Shown here piece by piece: positions 33,677 through 43,228 of a stretch of 64,000 nucleotides of DNA (position 1 is its first letter; every line of letters starts with the position of its first letter). Source of the stretch: CBDCVN01 sp965223585 (GTDB lineage Bacteria > Deinococcota > Deinococci > Deinococcales > Trueperaceae); contig CBDCWW010000023.1 in assembly GCA_965223585.1 (NCBI GenBank), positions 124,001 through 188,000 on the forward strand. The letters are read 5' to 3'. The translations under genes were made by a program, and so were the position numbers. Below the pieces are notes generated by a model. The model was not told where the DNA came from and searched no databases. It worked only from the letters and a program-made list of their open reading frames with translations.

Positions 33677-35263
33677 CTAGTTCAAGTTCCAGATTGTCAA
33701 CCAGTGCGCCAACATGCTAGTGTTGAAAATTTTGTTACTAGTTCTATTTCTTGAGAAAACGCTACTATCTAAAATTTCCAAAACTGACCTACTGTTAGTA
33801 TCAGCCACTATTAGCTTAGCCTTTTCACTACTACTAAGCTGCTCCCCCTCAGATACAGCTACAAACTCGCTCACCCAATGATATGTTCTATCTAGATAAG
33901 CAAACTCAGCTTTTTGACCTGAAAGATTATAAGCACCTTCATAATCATCGTAGGTGAAACCTCGAACAGATTTAACAGTAGCAGGCTCTATTTGAGTTCC
34001 TTCGTGCCACTCATTAAATGAAGTAATAGTTATCCACTCTGATCCAGAGTCAATTGCGGTCTTCCATAATCTATCATAGTAAGCACCTTTGTCTCGAGAA
34101 GTAAAGCGACTTTTACTAGGAACAGCTCGAGTCTCATCATAACCGGGTCCTACACTTGGAGCAAAAATACCATTGCTAGCTTTAGACCTCTTGGCAAATC
34201 CAGTAAAAGGATCTCTGCCAACAGCATGAACTCCATAAGTATAAATACCATCAAAGTGGCCATCCTCTATGGGGTTAGAGCTTGATCCTAAAGAAAGGAC
34301 AATAGCATCATTAGCCGTGCCTCGAATGCTTCCTAGCATAGAGCGCCACTTACTAAAAGAGCTTATAGGTCCAACATTAAATACATAGAATACACCTCGA
34401 GCTTTTGTTGAGGGGCCATATCTAGTAGGTTTACTAACTCGGTAAAAAGCAGGATGATTGCCGTATTTTGTGTAGATATAACTAATATCCTTTTTGAGCT
34501 TGGGAATAGAGCTGTTTTTGTAGGGCTCGAGTAAAAAAGCAGCTTTTAAACCATGTGCATGTACAGTATCGAGTACTTGTAAAGTGTGCTGATCTTCCCA
34601 AGAGTTTTTCCCCCACCAGCTCATAACTATGACTCCTATACCAGCATCTTTAATCCAGCTCATATGTTGGTCGAGTACTTGCTGACTGCTAGAGCTATAA
34701 GCTCCTAAAGAAGGGTAACAATTTGAGCCTATGTTATCAGGAAGGGGTTCATTTTCTTTTAGAGCTTGTTGCCAGTGACGCCAGCCACTACTACTTATAT
34801 TTGGTTTACCTAGATCAAAGCTAGGGTTGCCATACCAAGGGTAGTAAAAAATGTGAATACGGTCAGAAGATAGAGTGGTTGGCTGGATAGGATCGGTATC
34901 AGGATCAGGGTCTGGATTGGTATCTGGGTCGGTATCAGAATCAGGGTTGGTATCTGGGTTGGTATCTGGGTCGGTATCTGGGTCGGCATCAGGATTAGGG
35001 TCAGTATTTGCGTCAGGATCGGTATCAGGGTCGGGGTCGGTATCTGGATCAGGATAAGCGTCAGGATTGGCACCAAGATCAGGGTCTAAGTCACCATCAG
35101 AGTTAGGATCAGGATTGGTATCAGGATCTATTACAGGTGGAACCAAATTATCAATAGGGGGGGATATTTCTTGGCATCCAACTAAAAATAACAATGCGGC
35201 TAACAGGCTTAGCAGGGCACATTTTCTATATATAGTAGAAGAAAGAGTCATCAAAACTACCAT
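33677..35263 (-). CDS. Lipoprotein with Asp/Pro linker and GH99-like domain
   Basis: 528 residues. The signal peptide ends in LFLVGC, a lipobox. Residues about 35-130 are a low-complexity linker of DPD, DPN and TDP units. The rest resembles GH99-like proteins: IHIFYYPWYGNPSFD near 137, IGVIVMSWWGKNSW near 210, GLKAAFLLEPY near 240, and ITSFNEWHEGTQIEPA near 430 with the likely acidic catalytic residues. Related enzymes act on mannan or related glycans. A second Met at codon 5 could be the start. It is probably a surface enzyme held out by a rigid, negatively charged stalk (inference). Confidence 0.78.
   Translation of the reverse strand: MVVLMTLSSTIYRKCALLSLLAALLFLVGCQEISPPIDNLVPPVIDPDTNPDPNSDGDLDPDLGANPDAYPDPDTDPDPDTDPDANTDPNPDADPDTDPDTNPDTNPDSDTDPDTNPDPDPDTDPIQPTTLSSDRIHIFYYPWYGNPSFDLGKPNISSSGWRHWQQALKENEPLPDNIGSNCYPSLGAYSSSSQQVLDQHMSWIKDAGIGVIVMSWWGKNSWEDQHTLQVLDTVHAHGLKAAFLLEPYKNSSIPKLKKDISYIYTKYGNHPAFYRVSKPTRYGPSTKARGVFYVFNVGPISSFSKWRSMLGSIRGTANDAIVLSLGSSSNPIEDGHFDGIYTYGVHAVGRDPFTGFAKRSKASNGIFAPSVGPGYDETRAVPSKSRFTSRDKGAYYDRLWKTAIDSGSEWITITSFNEWHEGTQIEPATVKSVRGFTYDDYEGAYNLSGQKAEFAYLDRTYHWVSEFVAVSEGEQLSSSEKAKLIVADTNSRSVLEILDSSVFSRNRTSNKIFNTSMLAHWLTIWNLN
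34888..35130. repeat. Minisatellite encoding the Asp/Pro stalk
   Basis: Tandem 6-, 12- and 18-bp variants of GGATCAGGGTCGGTATCT and similar, all in frame with the lipoprotein gene on the minus strand. Expansion or contraction would change stalk length without a frameshift. Confidence 0.8.
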
Positions 35264-35574
35264 TGACCTAGACTAAACATAAGCTTATTAGATAGTTGAA
35301 ATCATTTTCACTCTAATGCAAGCCCACAGCCTCAAAACGCTGTTGAATTAACCGCTCACAAGTACTTTTTGCCATCCTATTGCCTATTTGCAGTCTCATT
35401 TGTTTCATGCTTTTATAACAATGCTGTACCTCAAGTATTCTGAGAAGGTAAGTGGCTAAAAAAGGTTGAGTTTATGTGAAATAATTATGCTTGGAACTTG
35501 AACTACACTTTTGCGTATTATGTTCAGTAGGAGTGTCAATTCGGTACTGCCTTATAGCATGAGCATCTAAATTT
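35264..35574. other. Intergenic stretch without a gene
   Basis: Divergent spacer of about 310 bp between the GH99-like lipoprotein and the glycosyltransferase operon. I see no reading frame, RNA fold or repeat worth naming. Confidence 0.5.
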
Positions 35575-36543
35575 ATGGGAACAGATATTACAGTTATATT
35601 ACCTTACTGGAACAGTAATGATCATCTAGACAACTGTTTAAATTCGTTAGCTAAGCAAACCCTAAAACCTACACAGGTAATTATTGTTAATGATGGTAGT
35701 CAAAACTTCCCAAGTGACTTAAATACTCATGCCTTGCCTGTAGAAATTATTCATCTACCTACTCATGTTGGTTTTGCCAAAGCAAATAACGAAGCCATCA
35801 AGAATGTTCAAAGTGAGTGGGTAGCTTTATTGAATATTGATGCTTTTCCAGAACCACGGTGGCTCGAGCACCTAGCAAAAGCTATCAAAACTCACCCAGA
35901 GTACAGTTGCTTTGCCAGCAAGCAATTGCAATACCATAACCCTCACTTGATTGATGGAGCAGGAGACAATTACCATTTTTCAGGGCTTATCTGGCGACGG
36001 GGTTTTAACCTATCTGCTGAGTCAGTACCTGATACACCTTGTGAGGTTTTTTCACCTTGTGCTGCTGCTGCACTCTATTCTCGCAAGGCTTTTGAAGAAG
36101 TAGGAGGTTTTGATGAAGACTTTTTTAGCTATGTTGAAGATGTTGATTTGGGATTTAGATTGCGCCTTAGAGGAAATCGTTGCTTATATGTGCCCTTGGC
36201 TGTAGTGCATCATGTGGGTTCGGGTTCAACTGGTGGTAGGCACAGCGATTTTGCCATTTACTATGGTCATCGTAATTTGGTTTGGGCATTTTTTAAGAAT
36301 ATGCCTTTACCCTTGCTGCTGATAACTTTACCTTATCACTTGCTTATGAATGTAATAACCTTGCTAAGATTTTCATTAAGAGGAAGAGCCAAGGTAATCT
36401 GTAAAGCCAAGTACGATGCTATTAAGGGTTTGCCTCAAATTTGGCAAAAACGTAAGTATATACAAAAGCAAAAAAAATCTGTTATAATTAATCTTTGGCG
36501 TGTTATGGATAAAAAATTACTCCAAAAACGTTGGTGGAAATGA
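35575..36543 (+). CDS. Glycosyltransferase family 2
   Basis: 322 residues. GT-A fold: VILPYWNSNDHLDNCLNSL at the start, VIIVNDGSQ near 43, IDAFPEP (in place of DxD, near 95), and FSYVEDVDLGFRLRLRGNRC near 200 with the ED/D pair of rhamnosyltransferase-like enzymes. The last 80 residues contain hydrophobic stretches (LLLITLPYHLLMNVITLL) that may associate with the membrane. It overlaps the next glycosyltransferase by 13 bases. Probably adds a sugar to a surface glycan; substrate unknown. Confidence 0.85.
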   Translation: MGTDITVILPYWNSNDHLDNCLNSLAKQTLKPTQVIIVNDGSQNFPSDLNTHALPVEIIHLPTHVGFAKANNEAIKNVQSEWVALLNIDAFPEPRWLEHLAKAIKTHPEYSCFASKQLQYHNPHLIDGAGDNYHFSGLIWRRGFNLSAESVPDTPCEVFSPCAAAALYSRKAFEEVGGFDEDFFSYVEDVDLGFRLRLRGNRCLYVPLAVVHHVGSGSTGGRHSDFAIYYGHRNLVWAFFKNMPLPLLLITLPYHLLMNVITLLRFSLRGRAKVICKAKYDAIKGLPQIWQKRKYIQKQKKSVIINLWRVMDKKLLQKRWWK

Positions 36544-37439
36544 TAAATAAAAATTTATTATCCGTTATTGTTGTTAATTTTAACGCTGGAATTTGTATCA
36601 AGGAATGCCTTGAAAGTATATTTGCTAGTAACTTGCAGCTCGAGGTTATTTTAGTTGATAATGCCTCTACTGATGAAAGTGTAGTGGCTTTAAAAGCTGT
36701 AGAAAAAAACTATAGTAACTTAAAAATCCTCTGGAACAGGGTAAATATTGGTTTTTCTCGAGCTTGTAACCAAGCTTTAAAATATGTTCAGGGAAAACAT
36801 ATCTTATTTTTAAATCCTGATTGCATTGTTCAAGAAAATACCCTTGAAAACCTTGTACAGGTGCTTCACCAAAATGCAAGTGTAGGTATGGTGGGACCTT
36901 TAATAGTTAATCCAGATGGTAGTGAACAAGCAGGTGCTAGACGTAAAGTGCCGACACCTTGGCGCAGTCTAATGCAAACGTTAAACCTTGGGCATGTGTT
37001 TCCCAGCGGGGACTTTCGCCTTCACAAAACTCCACTACCTTCCGATGCCGTTCCAGTAGACGCTATTTCTGGAGCTTTTATGCTGGTAAAACATGAAGCC
37101 TTGCAACAAGTTGGTGCTATGGATAAGAAATATTTTATGCATTGTGAAGACTTAGATCTGGCTATGCGTTTTAGAGAAGCTGGCTGGCAAATTTTATTTG
37201 TACCACATGCTAAAGTCTTGCATCATAAGGGTGTAAGCAGTGCTGGAAGGACTCTTAGAGTACTTTGGCATATGCACATAGGTATGTTGCGCTTTTATAA
37301 AAAATTCTTCCGTCACAAGTATCCTTTACCTCTTTTGGGGCTAGTTTATATAGGGATCTGGCTGCGTTTTAGTGCTCTAGCAACGCTTCAACTTTTGAAA
37401 CATGGCATTAGACCATTTAGAGCCCTTAAACGAGTCTAG
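36531..37439 (+). CDS. Glycosyltransferase family 2 (WbbL-like)
   Basis: 302 residues. SVIVVNFNAGICIKECLESI near 8, VILVDNASTDES near 38, NIGFSRACNQALKY near 72, LFLNPDC (DxD-type metal site) near 95, and FMHCEDLDLAMRFREAGW near 200 place it with rhamnosyl-type GT2 enzymes. A short C-terminal hydrophobic segment (LLGLVYIGIWLRFSAL) follows. It overlaps both neighbours and therefore belongs to one operon with the first transferase and the epimerase-like gene. Confidence 0.87.
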   Translation: MVEMINKNLLSVIVVNFNAGICIKECLESIFASNLQLEVILVDNASTDESVVALKAVEKNYSNLKILWNRVNIGFSRACNQALKYVQGKHILFLNPDCIVQENTLENLVQVLHQNASVGMVGPLIVNPDGSEQAGARRKVPTPWRSLMQTLNLGHVFPSGDFRLHKTPLPSDAVPVDAISGAFMLVKHEALQQVGAMDKKYFMHCEDLDLAMRFREAGWQILFVPHAKVLHHKGVSSAGRTLRVLWHMHIGMLRFYKKFFRHKYPLPLLGLVYIGIWLRFSALATLQLLKHGIRPFRALKRV

Positions 37440-38331
37440 AAATGTTATTGTTCTTGGTGCTAGAAGCTTAGTAGGACACTTTCTCTTACCGCTATTGGCA
37501 AAAGAGGGATTTAATGTTTTTCCTATAAGCCGTAAGTCACAACCTATGCCGGGTAGCAAATATAAGTGGCATTTACTTAAGAATAGTTTATCACTAACAA
37601 ATCCTCCTTTACCAAAAGCCAAGACCCTTATTAGCTTAATCCCCCTTTGGTATCTCCCATCCCTGCTGCCTCAGTTCACAGGAGAGAGGTTAATAGCCTT
37701 TGGTTCAACTAGTGTACTTGCTAAAATTAATTCTTCTAGTGACCAAGAACGTCATGTGGCTGAGAATTTAGCAAAAGCTGAAACTAAAGTAGCCCAAATA
37801 TGTCAAGATAATGCTATAACTTGGACTATATTTCGTCCTACACTTACCTATGGTGCTAATTTAGATAAAAACGTCTCCATCATAATGAGGTTTATTAAGC
37901 GATATGGATTTTTTCCTCTTCTTGGAGAAGGTAAGGGTTTAAGGCAGCCAGTTCATGCCAGCGATTTAGCTGATGCGTGCTTAAAAGCGATAAAAAGCTC
38001 GGCTACATTTAACACTATATATAATTTATCGGGTAGTGAAACTTTAAGTTATCGTGAGATGATTCAGGTGGTTTTTGAAACACTGCAAAAAAGAACTATG
38101 ATTGTTACCATCTCACCTAAATTACTAAAACCTGCTGTAGGTTTAGCTTCTTTGTTACCACGCTACAGGTATATAAATATGGCAATGTTTGAAAGAATGA
38201 ATGAGAATTTGTGTTTTGACCATGCAGAGGCAACACAGGATTTTAAATATGCTCCTCAAAGTTTTAGAGCGGGGTTGAAAAGTAATGTTAACTTGAACAA
38301 CTTCGATACAATTGGCAAAGTAATCAGTTAG
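37402..38331 (+). CDS. NAD-dependent epimerase/dehydratase-like protein (extended SDR)
   Basis: 309 residues, overlapping the previous gene by 38 bases. NVIVLGARSLVGHFLLPLL near 14 is a Rossmann-type nucleotide loop (GARSLVG, a loose GxxGxxG). TIFRPTLTYGANLDKN near 140 contains RPT-Y geometry of atypical SDRs, and PVHASDLADACLKAIKSS near 185 is the common C-terminal block. The classical YxxxK is not evident, so it may bind a sugar nucleotide without normal redox chemistry. Its stop overlaps the stop of the convergent gene by four bases. Confidence 0.75.
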   Translation: MALDHLEPLNESRNVIVLGARSLVGHFLLPLLAKEGFNVFPISRKSQPMPGSKYKWHLLKNSLSLTNPPLPKAKTLISLIPLWYLPSLLPQFTGERLIAFGSTSVLAKINSSSDQERHVAENLAKAETKVAQICQDNAITWTIFRPTLTYGANLDKNVSIIMRFIKRYGFFPLLGEGKGLRQPVHASDLADACLKAIKSSATFNTIYNLSGSETLSYREMIQVVFETLQKRTMIVTISPKLLKPAVGLASLLPRYRYINMAMFERMNENLCFDHAEATQDFKYAPQSFRAGLKSNVNLNNFDTIGKVIS

Positions 38332-38912
38332 TCATCACGGGTTTTTATTAGCTTGACATTCCTTATTCTGTAAATGCCTGCAAATACAACTAAAAGCACA
38401 ATGGGGATAACTATATTGAGAACTCTAAAGAGGATACCTGCATTGGGCCTGGGGGGATAGAGGTTAAATCCTACTGTACCTTCAGCTTGTCCAGCAGGAC
38501 CATCAATAAAGATGCTCATATCTAACCAGCCATCTTCATACCAACTCCAGCTTCCTATTACACTTAGATCAAGTGGTTCAATAACAAAATATTTTCCGTC
38601 GTGTATTGGAATATAGTTTTTGTTTATGCTGGGACCGGGTTGATAAAGGGTGCTTTCAATACTTACTACTGCATTAGGTGGCAAGGGTTTATTATCATAC
38701 CTAATGTCCAATTTGAGATAAGAATCTGGCAAAATGCGTTGACCGTCAGCACTTAAGGTGTAAGGGCCGATACGCTCTAGGTGCAAGAGGTGCTCTTCTG
38801 TATTTGTAATGCTGTTAAGCCAGTCTTGTAGTTGATTTAGTTGGGGTTGTGCGTGACTAATATTGGCTAAGATAATTATTAAAGCAGCTAGAATTAATAT
38901 ATTTTTTATCAG
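38328..38912 (-). CDS. Secreted membrane-anchored protein, non-ATG start
   Basis: The frame is open back to the stop of the upstream gene, and only then does a signal peptide appear (KNILILAALIIILANISHA before QPQ). No ATG, GTG or TTG lies there; CTG at 38912 or ATA at 38909 is the likely start, with AAAGGA 4 or 7 nt before. About 194 residues: a periplasmic beta-rich domain (RIGPYTLSADGQRILPDSYL) and one C-terminal membrane segment (LNIVIPIVLLVVFAGIYRI) with a short basic tail. It directly follows 38913-39443. A start at a TTG at 38786 would lose the signal. Function unknown. Confidence 0.6.
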   Translation of the reverse strand: MIKNILILAALIIILANISHAQPQLNQLQDWLNSITNTEEHLLHLERIGPYTLSADGQRILPDSYLKLDIRYDNKPLPPNAVVSIESTLYQPGPSINKNYIPIHDGKYFVIEPLDLSVIGSWSWYEDGWLDMSIFIDGPAGQAEGTVGFNLYPPRPNAGILFRVLNIVIPIVLLVVFAGIYRIRNVKLIKTRDD

Positions 38913-39443
38913 TTAATCCTTTATTTTCACAACTCGATGCGGCAAAAAGAGTATAGTTAAACCAAAAGTGCTAACCAATAAAATGATAATGCTTGGTAAA
39001 AACTCGAGCAACCAAATCTGTGAGCCTTGTTGGCTTCTTATAAGAAATTCCTTGCTATTTTTCCCTAGTGGACCTGTAATGGTTAAACTTAGTTCATAAA
39101 TGCCTTGTTCTTTTATGCCAGTGTTAAGAGCATAGATACTGTAAAAGCTTTTGCCATCATTACTACTATTACTTATAAACTCGAGGTCACCTTGATAAAT
39201 TATTTCGCCTGCAACACTTAGTTTTGCTAAAGCTTGGGTATCCTTTGGTAAAGCTTGGGTTTTATGTGAAATCTGCACAACCAGTTTTGCTTTACCTTCA
39301 CCAGCTTGGGCTAGATGAAAATCTTCAAGCACAGTCCACTGATAAGGCCCTAAAGCCTCTTGCCATGCAAGGATATTAAATCCTTGATGGGCCATAGCAA
39401 CTGTGCAAATGCTCAGGAGTAGTACTAGGCTGGGTGCACGCAC
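38913..39443 (-). CDS. Secreted membrane-anchored protein
   Basis: 176 residues: signal peptide (LVLLLSICTVAMA), a periplasmic Ig-like region (EALGPYQWTVLEDFHLAQAG ... KLVVQIS; LSLTITGPLGKNSKEF) and a C-terminal membrane segment (FLPSIIILLVSTFGLTILFL). The GPY...L.V.I pattern recurs in the next gene, so the two are probably distant paralogs with YtkA-like folds (inference). It starts immediately after the polytopic membrane protein (1-base step), forming a three-gene unit. Confidence 0.6.
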   Translation of the reverse strand: MRAPSLVLLLSICTVAMAHQGFNILAWQEALGPYQWTVLEDFHLAQAGEGKAKLVVQISHKTQALPKDTQALAKLSVAGEIIYQGDLEFISNSSNDGKSFYSIYALNTGIKEQGIYELSLTITGPLGKNSKEFLIRSQQGSQIWLLEFLPSIIILLVSTFGLTILFLPHRVVKIKD

Positions 39444-40538
39444 TTATTCTATAGTGTCTAATCGTACTGGCTTTAGTCCAGAAGTAGATAAAAGCGAAAT
39501 AAGTAAAGCAGTAACTATCCCTTGAGCAATGCTGCCTGTCCAAATGTAGGGCGTGTACCAGACACCCTCCCCAAAGTTTGTGGCAAATACAAAGGTGTAA
39601 AAACTTCCCCAAAGAATGACAGCTATTAGCACATTAAAAAGATGGAACTGTAACTGCCGTACAGCATTTGGTTTTAGAAGTGTATAGAGAATGTCACAGA
39701 GAATGCCAGTTACTAAAAAAATAGGAACCATAGCCGGCCCCAATCCATTTATGGAATCATAAAAAGCATAGAACAAGAAGAAAAGTGAGAAACTACCAGT
39801 TGGCAAGCGAAAGCGAAGAGTTAGCCATGTTAAACAGCCCACTATGATAGCTGTTTGAATTATAATTCCCATAACTCCTAAAAGGTGACCATAATAATCT
39901 ACTCCCGGACGTTCATCAACAAGCATCCACTGTTGAGAAGTGGCAAAGAAGTCCATAGAAACGAAAGCAAGGGCATTTAACAAGCTTGCCCATGCGAATA
40001 GTGCGGGTAACATTTGGCTAAGAGGTATGGGGTTAACTTGATCTTTTGTTAAGTAAGATTGGCGATATAAGGCAGCTCGAGCAGGTCCTATACTTATAAG
40101 TGTCCAGCCTAGGAAAAGTCCCATGTGGGAAGGGCTAAATAAAGCCTCGATATCCACCTCGAAGCCAAATAGTGCATGACCTATTAGGTCTATAACACCT
40201 GTAAAGCCAAAAATAATAATGCCTAGGGCAGAAAGTCTATAACCTGCAGGTAAAGCAGCAAAGCCACTAAAACCTTGCCTATAGTTTAAAATAGCTGCGC
40301 CAAATAACCAAAAGCTAATAGCAATCAGACTAGTATAAAATAGTAAATGATACTCACTAAAAACAGATTGATCTGGACCAAAGGTACTATGAGACCAACC
40401 ATCTAGATAAATGCCTGCTGTTACTAAGGAAACGAAAATAATATAGACCCAGTCAAATGCTAGAGTACTTATCGTAGACCTTTCTGATATTTGTCTGGTA
40501 GTACTTGGTTTTATATTCCCAGCTATATTTGAAACCAC
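39444..40538 (-). CDS. Polytopic membrane protein of unknown function
   Basis: 364 residues with about 10 membrane segments. A GTG start follows AGGAG. Several His and Asp residues sit at segment ends: DGWSHSTFGPDQSVFSEYH near 47, DLIGHALFGFEVDIEALFSPSHMGLF near 118-145, and DYYGHLLGVMG near 207; this looks like a buried metal or heme site but no family is recognised. It heads the three-gene operon with two membrane-anchored periplasmic proteins, so the three may form one complex (inference). Confidence 0.6.
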   Translation of the reverse strand: MVSNIAGNIKPSTTRQISERSTISTLAFDWVYIIFVSLVTAGIYLDGWSHSTFGPDQSVFSEYHLLFYTSLIAISFWLFGAAILNYRQGFSGFAALPAGYRLSALGIIIFGFTGVIDLIGHALFGFEVDIEALFSPSHMGLFLGWTLISIGPARAALYRQSYLTKDQVNPIPLSQMLPALFAWASLLNALAFVSMDFFATSQQWMLVDERPGVDYYGHLLGVMGIIIQTAIIVGCLTWLTLRFRLPTGSFSLFFLFYAFYDSINGLGPAMVPIFLVTGILCDILYTLLKPNAVRQLQFHLFNVLIAVILWGSFYTFVFATNFGEGVWYTPYIWTGSIAQGIVTALLISLLSTSGLKPVRLDTIE

Positions 40539-40992
40539 TTATAGACTCCTTTTGCTTTTTAATATCATAGTCAAATCATTGATCCTAGAATTCTTTGTGT
40601 TAGTTGATTTAACCATCAAGACATTAATTCTATGGAAAATGATTTTAAGAATGATTTTAAGGGTCATCAATTTGTGATACAAGGCACTATAGCAAGTCTG
40701 GGCCTCTATAAATTGTTACATGTTGTATAATTGCTTTGTTCATGCTTAATATTAAGGAAGTGCTAACATAAAGTTGCACTTAATATATTTTACAATATGC
40801 TTTACAGTGGCTTGAAAATGGACATTACACTATCGTCTTACCCCCCAGATCACTTCTCAGAGGGGAACTCGTAAGAGTTTTCTTTAAGGAGAGATATCCG
40901 AAGGGTAAGTATATAGTGGAAGAGTTGTTGAAAAGAGAAACAAAATGTTCATAGATAGCCTGTGAGCAGCGTGTGTTTACCGGAGGTAGTTT
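40539..40992. other. Intergenic stretch upstream of prfB
   Basis: About 450 bp, divergent. A TATAAT at about 40729 has no -35 partner that I can see. CCCC...GGGG pairing within 40840-40870 is weak. No gene, tRNA or riboswitch recognised. Confidence 0.4.
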
Positions 40993-42082
40993 ATGAAAGA
41001 AGAAAAAGAACAACTTACTGCACTCAGGGGGTATCTTTGATGTCTCTAGCAAGGAAACTAGACTGGCAGAATTGGGTCCCCAGCTAAATGACCCTAATTT
41101 ATGGAATAACCCTGACCAAGCTAAAAATATAACCCAAGAAGCCACTCGCCTAAAGGGTGTACTTGATACTTATTATCGGCTCGAGGGTGACATTGAAAGT
41201 TTAGAAGAGCTTTTTGAAATGGCAACTGAAGATGATCTTGCTGATTTAGAGTTCGAGAAGCAAGAAATTCAAAAAAGTTTGGATTTGCTTTATAATGAAA
41301 TGCTTTTCTCAGGTGAACATGATGATAGAGCAGCCATTATCACCATCAAACCCGGGGCAGGTGGTACAGAGGCTACAGACTGGGCAGGAATGCTCTGGCG
41401 TATGTACCGCCGTTTTGCTGAGCGTAAGGGTTACAAAGTAGAACTACTTGATGCTGTAGCTAGTGACAGTGCTCCTAATGGTATTGACTATGCACAAATG
41501 ATTATTCGTGGTGAGCGTGCTTTTGGTATGATGCGCATTGAGTCAGGTGTTCACCGTTTAGTAAGAACTAGTCCTTTTGATTCAAATAACCGTAGGCATA
41601 CTAGCTTTGCTTCAGTAGAGGTTATGCCTGAAATTGATGATAGTGTTCAAATAGATATAGATCCTAGTGATGTTCGAGTAGATGTTTACCGCTCTTCTGG
41701 GCCGGGTGGACAATCAGTTAATACTACCGATTCAGCAGTGCGTGTGGTTTATAAAAGCGGTACACCCGAAGAAATTATAGTTACTTGTCAAGATGGTAAG
41801 TCTCAAATTAAAAATCGTGAGAAGGCCATGACTGTTTTGAAATCTCGGCTTTGGGAACGTGAGGAAAAGAAGCGCCTAGAAGCTCAAGCAGAAGCTAGGG
41901 GAGAGCAAAAAGCTATTGAGTGGGGCTCACAAATCCGTTCCTATGTACTTGATAAGCAATATGTCAAAGATCACCGCTCTGGTGAAATGCATCATACCCC
42001 TGATAATGTTTTAGATGGTGATATTGAGGATCTGATTTGGTCTGGCTTAAAGTGGCAAGCGCAGCAAAGAGGCAGTAGTTAG
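40993..42082 (+). CDS. prfB: Peptide chain release factor 2 (programmed +1 frameshift)
   Basis: The ATG at 40993, preceded by CGGAGG, opens a 15-codon leader that stops at a UGA (41038). Shifting +1 at CTT-TGA joins it to the main frame, giving about 362 residues. Downstream features are KPGAGGTEATDWAGML with the GGQ loop RSSGPGGQSVNTTDSAVRV near 235 and the UGA-reading SPF motif in RTSPFDSNNRR near 200. RF2 releases peptides at UGA and UAA; the leader UGA lets RF2 control its own synthesis. Monocistronic. Confidence 0.96.
41026..41041 (+). promoter_or_regulatory. RF2 programmed frameshift site
   Basis: The internal Shine-Dalgarno-like AGGGGG (41026-41031) lies 3 nt before CTT-TGA (41035-41040), the classic arrangement. 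Slipping one base makes the ribosome read CTT GAT. Confidence 0.95.
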
Positions 42083-43228
42083 TTACTGTTTACTTATAGT
42101 GATTGCTTTTTCATAGGCTTTTTGATAAAGAGGTACTATGCAATCCTCGCAAAAGGATTTTTCGGCATGTGCTCGAGCTGCCCTTGAAAATTGTTTATGT
42201 AAAGCATCATCACTTAAAAGCTTAATAGCTGAGTTTGCCATTGCTTCTACATCTCCTAAAGGATATATAAATCCAGTTGTGCCACTTAATACCACCTCAG
42301 GGATTCCCCCTATATTGCTGGCTACTACAGGCACACCACTAGCCATAGCTTCTAAGGCAACTAAACCAAAAGATTCTTTGGCACTAGGCAGTAAAAACAA
42401 ATCACTTATTGCTAGTAAAGCTTCAATTTGGGGGAAAGTTCCTAAGAAGGAAACTCTGCCACTAATGTGCAATTCTTGAGCAAGCTCTATACATTTAGGT
42501 CTATCAGGGCCATCGCCTAGCATGAGTAATCTAGCACCTATTTTCTCTGCAACTTTAGCAAATATGTGTATAACATCTGGAGTACGCTTTACTTCACGGA
42601 AGTTAGAGATGTGAATGAGCAGTTTTTCATCTGGGTGAGCATAACGTAAGCGCAGTTCAGGATTTTTACTAGGTTTAAAACGTTCTAACTCTACAGAATT
42701 ATGAATAACTTCAATAGCACATTTTACTCCCATTTCCTCGCGAGTATAATCAGCTAAGTATTGACTAACTGCAGTTACTACATCAGATTTTTCTATAGAG
42801 TATTGAGTAGTGCGTAGATAAGCTCTATCCAAACCTACAAGCGTAACATCAGTACCATGTAAGGTAGTAACTACTGCTGGTGGCTTACAGGTGCTACAAG
42901 TTTTAATCATATCCTTAGCTAGCAAAGCTGCGGTTGCATGAGGCACAGCATAGTGGGCATGGACTACTTCAATTTGGTACTCTTCAATTACCTCAGCTAG
43001 TTTTGAGGCCTCAGCTAGAGTGGTTAAAGGTGAACTGAAAAGAGGGTAGACCATGCTTTGAACTTGGTGATAGTAAACATTGTGCTGACCTAAATCAGTT
43101 AGACGAAAAGGTACTTGGTTAGCCACAAAATGTACTGTATTACCCCGCCTAGCAAAGCAAAGACCCAATTCAGTGGCAACTACACCACTACCGCCAGCGC
43201 TACTATGCAGCAAAATTGCTATGTTCAT
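42083..43228 (-). CDS. bshA: N-acetyl-alpha-D-glucosaminyl L-malate synthase
   Basis: 381 residues, GT4 fold. ILLHSSAGGSGVVATELGL near 5, HAHYAVPHATAALLAKD near 92, TTLHGTDVTLVGLD near 118, VIHNSVELERF near 177, and the C-terminal ESFGLVALEAMASGVPVVAS near 287 (EX7E) are the BshA set. It joins UDP-GlcNAc to malate, the first step of bacillithiol, the low-molecular thiol of Firmicutes and Deinococcus. BshB and BshC are not in this window. The start overlaps the stop of the upstream thioesterase (ATGA). Confidence 0.87.
   Translation of the reverse strand: MNIAILLHSSAGGSGVVATELGLCFARRGNTVHFVANQVPFRLTDLGQHNVYYHQVQSMVYPLFSSPLTTLAEASKLAEVIEEYQIEVVHAHYAVPHATAALLAKDMIKTCSTCKPPAVVTTLHGTDVTLVGLDRAYLRTTQYSIEKSDVVTAVSQYLADYTREEMGVKCAIEVIHNSVELERFKPSKNPELRLRYAHPDEKLLIHISNFREVKRTPDVIHIFAKVAEKIGARLLMLGDGPDRPKCIELAQELHISGRVSFLGTFPQIEALLAISDLFLLPSAKESFGLVALEAMASGVPVVASNIGGIPEVVLSGTTGFIYPLGDVEAMANSAIKLLSDDALHKQFSRAARAHAEKSFCEDCIVPLYQKAYEKAITISKQ

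Noticed and set aside
34888..35130. Possible CRISPR array
   Set aside because: The repeats are short, have no spacers of uniform length and are in frame with an Asp/Pro linker.
35067..35276. Plus-strand ORF over the Asp/Pro stalk
   Set aside because: Low-complexity Ser/Gly product is a mirror of the repeat.
40825..41145. Minus-strand ORF over the start of prfB
   Set aside because: It lies antisense to prfB leader and start; no plausible protein features.
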